Shown: piece by piece, positions 1 through 64,000 of the stretch
Numbering within the stretch: the stretch's first letter is position 1
How the letters are laid out: each line of letters begins with the position of its first letter
Source: Puffinus mauretanicus
Taxonomy: Eukaryota > Chordata > Aves > Procellariiformes > Procellariidae
Assembly (NCBI GenBank): GCA_023333565.1
Contig: JAJKFH010000102.1
Span: 2,170,001 to 2,234,000 of the forward strand
Length of the DNA stretch: 64,000 bases
Direction of reading: 5' to 3'
Position numbers and translations under genes: made by a program
Notes under the pieces: model-generated
The model's database searches: none
Seen by the model: the letters and a program-made list of their open reading frames with translations, nothing else
Told to the model about the DNA's origin: nothing

Positions 1-59127
<59,127 letters not shown>

Positions 59128-62100
59128 GTATATATCTTCTTCCTCTTATCCCTGATTCAACAAAGAGAAGCTCCAGTTGCTAATGCACATAAAGCCAAAC
59201 TGGTAGCAGGTATGCTGAACATGTAATGCTTTCATGATGGGACAGGATGATGTGCTTGCCTGTGTTTGCACAGGTATGGCCTTGATCCTTTGCGGTCCCT
59301 ATACTGATTAGTCATATTTGATTGGTTCTCTGTAAAGCTCTGTATTTCTAAATACAAATCAAATCATACACAAATCTCTGTATATGAAAATACATATATG
59401 ACTTTTTTTTCAGTCTATTTTTTCAGTACTCAGTGGTCAGGGGAGACTCACAACAGATACTCATGAAAGGCAAATTGCTGAATGCCTTTTTGCACTTTTT
59501 TCTAATCAAAAAAGACAGTGTGAATTATTAACATAATTCTAAAGGCATAAGATCTCAGCCTAGAATTGAAAAAAATAAACTAGAGCATTAGTTAGGCTAG
59601 TTTTCAAGTCAGTTGGACCTAATTAACTCCATCCTCAGATACTTAAAAGATTGATTGAGGAAATCTCAGAACTTTGAGCAGTTTTTCTTCAAGAGATCCT
59701 GAATGGGGTGTGGGGTTGGAGCAGAAGAATTATAAGCTAGTCAACTTCCATTCTTGGAAAAGTGTTGGAACAAATGATTAAACAAACTATAGGAGTGCAA
59801 GATAAGGAGATGACTAGCAGCCAACATAGATTTGCCAAAAAGAAATCACGACAAACCAGTCTTATTTGCTTCTAAAAGGGGCTGACAAGACTTGTAGACA
59901 GGAGAAAAGAAGTAGATGTCGTATTCTTTAGCTTTGCTAAAATTTCTGACTGTCTCTTATAAGATTCTCATAAGCTGCTAGAAAAACATGGTCTAGATGA
60001 TTGGGAGAGAAATTGGTCAGACCCTTTATGTGGAGAGCAGTGATGGCCCAAGTGAAGTTCTACAACCCAAAGGCCTGTCCTGAGTTCAGTTCAGTTCATT
60101 GTTAATGACGTAAATGATGGAGGAGGAAATATGACATTTGCAGATGACATGAAGCTAGAAAGGACAGGAAGCATGCTGGAGGGCAGCATTAGAATTCAAA
60201 GAGTTCTTGAGGAATTGGATAAATGGTCTAAATAAAATTGAAAGTGCTAGGCTCTACACGTAGACAGGAATAAACAACTCACAAATAAAGGATCTTAAGT
60301 GACAGCTAGTTAGGTAGCAGTCCTTGAGAAAAGCGTCTGAATCTTGTGATCACAAGCTCAACAGGTCCCAAAACCATTTTGCTGTCTTTCAAAAGGCAAG
60401 CAAGTGAGATTTATAAACAGTGAAAACATGACCCTTTAGTCCAGTTATGGGTTTCTTCTAACTGGCCAATGAAAGCTAACCAGAGCAAAGCAATTGTTTT
60501 ATTGTGGTCACCATTGATAAGGTCGCAGCTGGGATATCGTATCTCACTTTGGGTGCTCTCTTTAGGAGAAGTGGGGCTGAATTGGAAGGAGTGTAGAAGA
60601 GCATGGTGAAAACAATGCTAGTAGGAAGCAAGAACTAGGGTTGAAAGAATTGTGGTCATTTGAGCTAGGAAAGGCAGGAGAAACATCTTCAAATGCATAA
60701 AAGCCTGTTACGTTATCTCCATTATGAAGAAGTAACATATTTAAGGTTCACACCAGGGGAGAATTTTCTAATGGTGAGGCTAGAAAAGATTGTGAAGATG
60801 GTTGTAGAAGCCCAGCATCACTGAATGTTGTTAAGAACAGGTCAGAAAAATATCTGCCAGAAGAGGATTAGATATAATAATTAGTTGATCCTGGCTTAGC
60901 AGAGTCATGAACCAGAGGGCCTTTTGTGATCCTTTCCTGCTTTGCTCTTCTGCGTTTCTATGACTATGTAACAGGCTGTAATAGGTAATAAAACACATTG
61001 TCTTCTATTCCATGATTCCTAATAAATCTCTGATAATAGGTTGATGTGATAGGGTAAAAAAAGACACAATAGTTCATTTAAATAGATCGACAAGGGTTTC
61101 AGACAAGCAAAAAGGAAAACTGTTCATTGCATTTGATTTTCAGTACAAAAAATCCCCTCATTTGCTATACTTGTATTCATCCATATTTATAGCCTATTTA
61201 TCGGGAATAGAGTGTCGTTCCAACACCATGCAATACTGTTTTAATATTGCCTGGGGCAGATCACTCTGGCTTTAATCTTCCCAGCACCTCTATAGGCACA
61301 GGCACTTACTGGACAGACATCCCCAGTTGCTAAGGGGTTTGTGGGAGTCTTTAGTCAGAAGCACAAATTAAAACAGCTTGATACAGTTCTGTTTCTGTTT
61401 TTCATCTGGCTTGGATTTGCAGACCATTACATTTTTTTCAACTGAAGGTACAGTCACCTGTATATCAAATTTAAGCCTACTAATAATAGAATAGTGTTTT
61501 AGTTACCTTCTGTGGATAGCTTAGATATAGTCCAGCACATGATTTATATGACAAAAACTACATCTACAGTTTGTGTCATGGACATTTTATCTGCAGCCGT
61601 GCATAGGATTAGAGTGCAGAAAATTAAGTAAAAACACTTTTAACTCCTGCCTTGGGGTGCCAATCCCTGGCTTGGCATACTTTTGAACGCAACCTAAAAT
61701 TTGAACGGATGGTCAGGTTTTCTCCCATCTCCTATTAGAAATGCAAGGGGACAGAATCTTGGTTATTTGCCATTTGTTTATGATGGCATTTCTAAACAGG
61801 CCTATTCCCTGAATTGTTCATCAATTCTTTGTGAAGAGTGGAGTTGATCTCTAACAGCTCACAAAATTACCTGACCACTTCTTTCAGAGTTTATGGAAGT
61901 CAACCACAGGGCTCAGATGCGGTAAAGTTTTGTAAATCCCTTGTTAGATCAGATTTACCATAGTCATCTATTCCATTCTGCTGTATAAAGCTCAGAAACA
62001 CCAAAGCCCTCTCCGAGCTGATATGGCATGTCACATCTGCCTTGTGTAGTCAGTTTTGGGGAACCAGGCTCCAAGGCTTTCCCCGGCATTAGCAAGCAAG

Positions 62101-64000
62101 AATTTCCCAATCCCTACATGTAGCCCCGTCCAGTTCCCCTGTGGCCATCTGACCAATCCAGAATCCTTCTGCTGATTTCTGATCAGTCCAGCTGTGGTAG
62201 AGGAGATGTTGTGCAGCCATATACGGCCCATCTGGCAACACACTTTTTCTTGCCCGCTTGCATATGGATCCATTTCAGCTGTGCTTTGGGTGAAGCTTCC
62301 TGTTGCTTCTTAGATGCAGTCAGCTGGTTCTACCTATTTTCAGTTTATGATTCCGTTAATGCCTGTGACCTTTCCATGGTTGTGTACCATTCCATCCTCT
62401 GAAAACATCCTTCACCCTAACCCAATGTTCAGAAACAATTTGAAATGGTGACTTCATTTTTTTCCCTTTATTCTTTCAACCTACCTTGCTCAATCTCCTA
62501 TTTTTTTCTGCTGCGTCAACCGGTTTTTTCAATAACCTCTTCTGACTCTATTTACTAAATAGTGTTGCTCTTAGCCCCCAGAATACTTTGTACTTGCAGC
62601 TCATGAGATCACCTATCCTCTTCGTTGGAAGGAGAGACTAGTTCTTCCAGAGATTTGTGTACACTAGAAGGATTATTATGATGATATGTTTATTATAGGA
62701 AGACAGGGAGTTAGTCTTGCAGTCTAGTACAGAAACAGACAAAGAATTCAGAATGTCAGATGAAGGTAAAAGCTTGGGATGATTCATGGGAGCTTGAAGC
62801 AAAGCAATGTCCTTACACAAGAGTTCTGGTCTTTGTACAGTAAAAAAAAAAATCCTCATCTTCGAATTTCTCACTGATGCTGTGTTATAGCCTGTGTGTG
62901 CTTATGGCTTCACAACCAAAGGACATCACCATTCTAATGAAGCATAATTCAAGATAACAATGCCAGATTTTAATTTCCTTGAACTTTAGGAGAGTTCAAA
63001 CCTAGATCTGAACTTGGCAGCTCTGAATCATGTTTCTTTATGATTTCATGGCAAGCTTGACCAGAGGGGTCACTTTTTAAACACAAATATACCTTAGATA
63101 TAGAAAACAATCAAAGATCAAGTGTTGGATTGCAGCCAATGTGCTGCCCAGCCCATTTGTGAATACCATGTTGACCTTTGCTTCTATGAATGCTGGCAAC
63201 TGTGCAACATACTGTTCCTATATGCAGGTAGATAGCTTAGCTAGTGACGTGAGCTGAGGCTGTAATCACGTTATCCTTGGCATGTTTCCTTTCCTCTGTG
63301 CCCTATACCCTACTTAAAATGAAAAATATTTAGAATATTATTCTTTATGTATGGCTGAGGAACTGAATGTGTTTTCCAGTCTGAAGGTATGTGGCTGCCG
63401 GAATCATTAACATATTTCTTGCTGTATGGCAGACACAAGAAAAAGAGGAGAGGAACAATGTTCTTTATGGTCTTCATGGGGCTGATCCTTCTGCTAAGAG
63501 TCCATTTTCCTGAGGCGTTGTTCCATACCATTTTGAAAGTTTTTTTAAGCATTCCTCCAAGTAAAAGAAAAAGAATGATCTAATAGTGAAGGCACAGAAC
63601 AGGGACTCAGAATACTAGTCTTTTTAAGTAAGAGCTCTCAAATTCCTACGTGATCGTGGGTATCGGTATTCTGGACTGTTAAAGAAGAAAAAGAATTTGC
63701 TTACCTTGCTCATTGTCATCCCACTCTGAAATCTGTAGATAAAAGGTGCAAGTGCAAAGTATTGTAACATTATATAAATATGAACATTAAAATTAACACC
63801 AATTTTACAAGTACTATGCACAAAAGTACTTCTGGAAGAATGTTTCTTTAACTAATAAAGCCTGTAGAAAGAGCATTAAAAAGTATATCACAACATAAAA
63901 TTGAGCTGTTAAAAGTAGACCGGCTTAAAAAGTACAAACTCTATGTACCAGTTCAAACATCTGTCCAAAAATCTATCAAGTGAATTTGAGCTGAACTCTT
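59128..64000 (+). other. CACNA1C: Intron 18 of CACNA1C (5' part, runs off the window)
   Basis: 4.9 kb from donor gtatat to the window edge. It contains an old CR1 copy at 59745-60975. The remaining 3 kb is AT-rich without exons or named repeats; the next exon, starting with the Gly-Glu-Glu acidic run, is not reached. Confidence 0.85.
59745..60975 (+). mobile_element. Old CR1 LINE 3' fragment, about 1.2 kb
   Basis: Longest transposon copy in the window. It follows the order of the CR1 3' end: ACATTTGCAGATGACATGAA with GCATGCTGGAGGGCAGCATT (end of the reverse transcriptase ORF region), later AGGTCGCAGCTGGGATATCG, and near the end a decayed form of the CR1 3' UTR finishing TTCTGCGTTTCTATGACTAT. 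Many substitutions and indels interrupt every frame, so it is inactive and older than the copies at 12955 and 31495. Confidence 0.75.

Overview
The window is a stretch of a vertebrate nuclear genome, most likely a bird outside the chicken lineage. It lies inside one large gene on the + strand: CACNA1C, the pore-forming alpha-1C subunit of the L-type voltage-gated calcium channel Cav1.2. The gene is called from protein recognition, exon phases and splice sites. The avian call rests on CR1 3' ends terminating in ATTCTATGATTCTGTGA-type repeats, and on avian-type endogenous retroviral LTRs with a TGTCATGGTTTAAyCCCAGCC-like end. Exon numbers follow common CACNA1C usage.

Layout: 1-3204 is the end of intron 7. 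Two alternative 104-bp exons for segment IS6 sit at 3205-3308 and 3684-3787. Exon 9 (beta-subunit binding AID), the small alternative exon 9* and exon 10 spread over 10811-36090 with about 25 kb of intron. A 27-bp exon 11 follows at 45194. Exons 12 to 16 (47340-57730) encode domain II (S1-S6), including the S4 voltage sensor and the Glu of the selectivity filter. Exons 17 and 18 (58810-59127) begin the II-III loop. The rest to 64000 is intron 18. The promoter, domain I S1-S5, domains III-IV and the C terminus lie outside. With one IS6 exon chosen and 9* skipped, the exons total 1417 bp, enter in phase 0, leave in phase 1, and join without a stop.

About 97% of the window is intron. It holds three CR1 LINE fragments, one near-complete solo LTR on the minus strand, a composite LTR region on the plus strand, ancient MIR-like SINE remnants, and simple repeats. 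I found no second gene, no recognisable RNA gene and no CRISPR-like or prokaryotic feature.

The points most worth a second look are: (i) an unannotated-looking 63-bp phase-1/phase-1 segment at 15614-15676 with good splice sites that could be a new I-II loop cassette exon; (ii) intron 15, which carries U12-type (minor spliceosome) signals; (iii) TGCATG (RBFOX) motifs flanking exon 9*; and (iv) the two IS6 exons, with a long pyrimidine tract before the first. This is a known, conserved channel gene, and no novel multi-gene system is visible.
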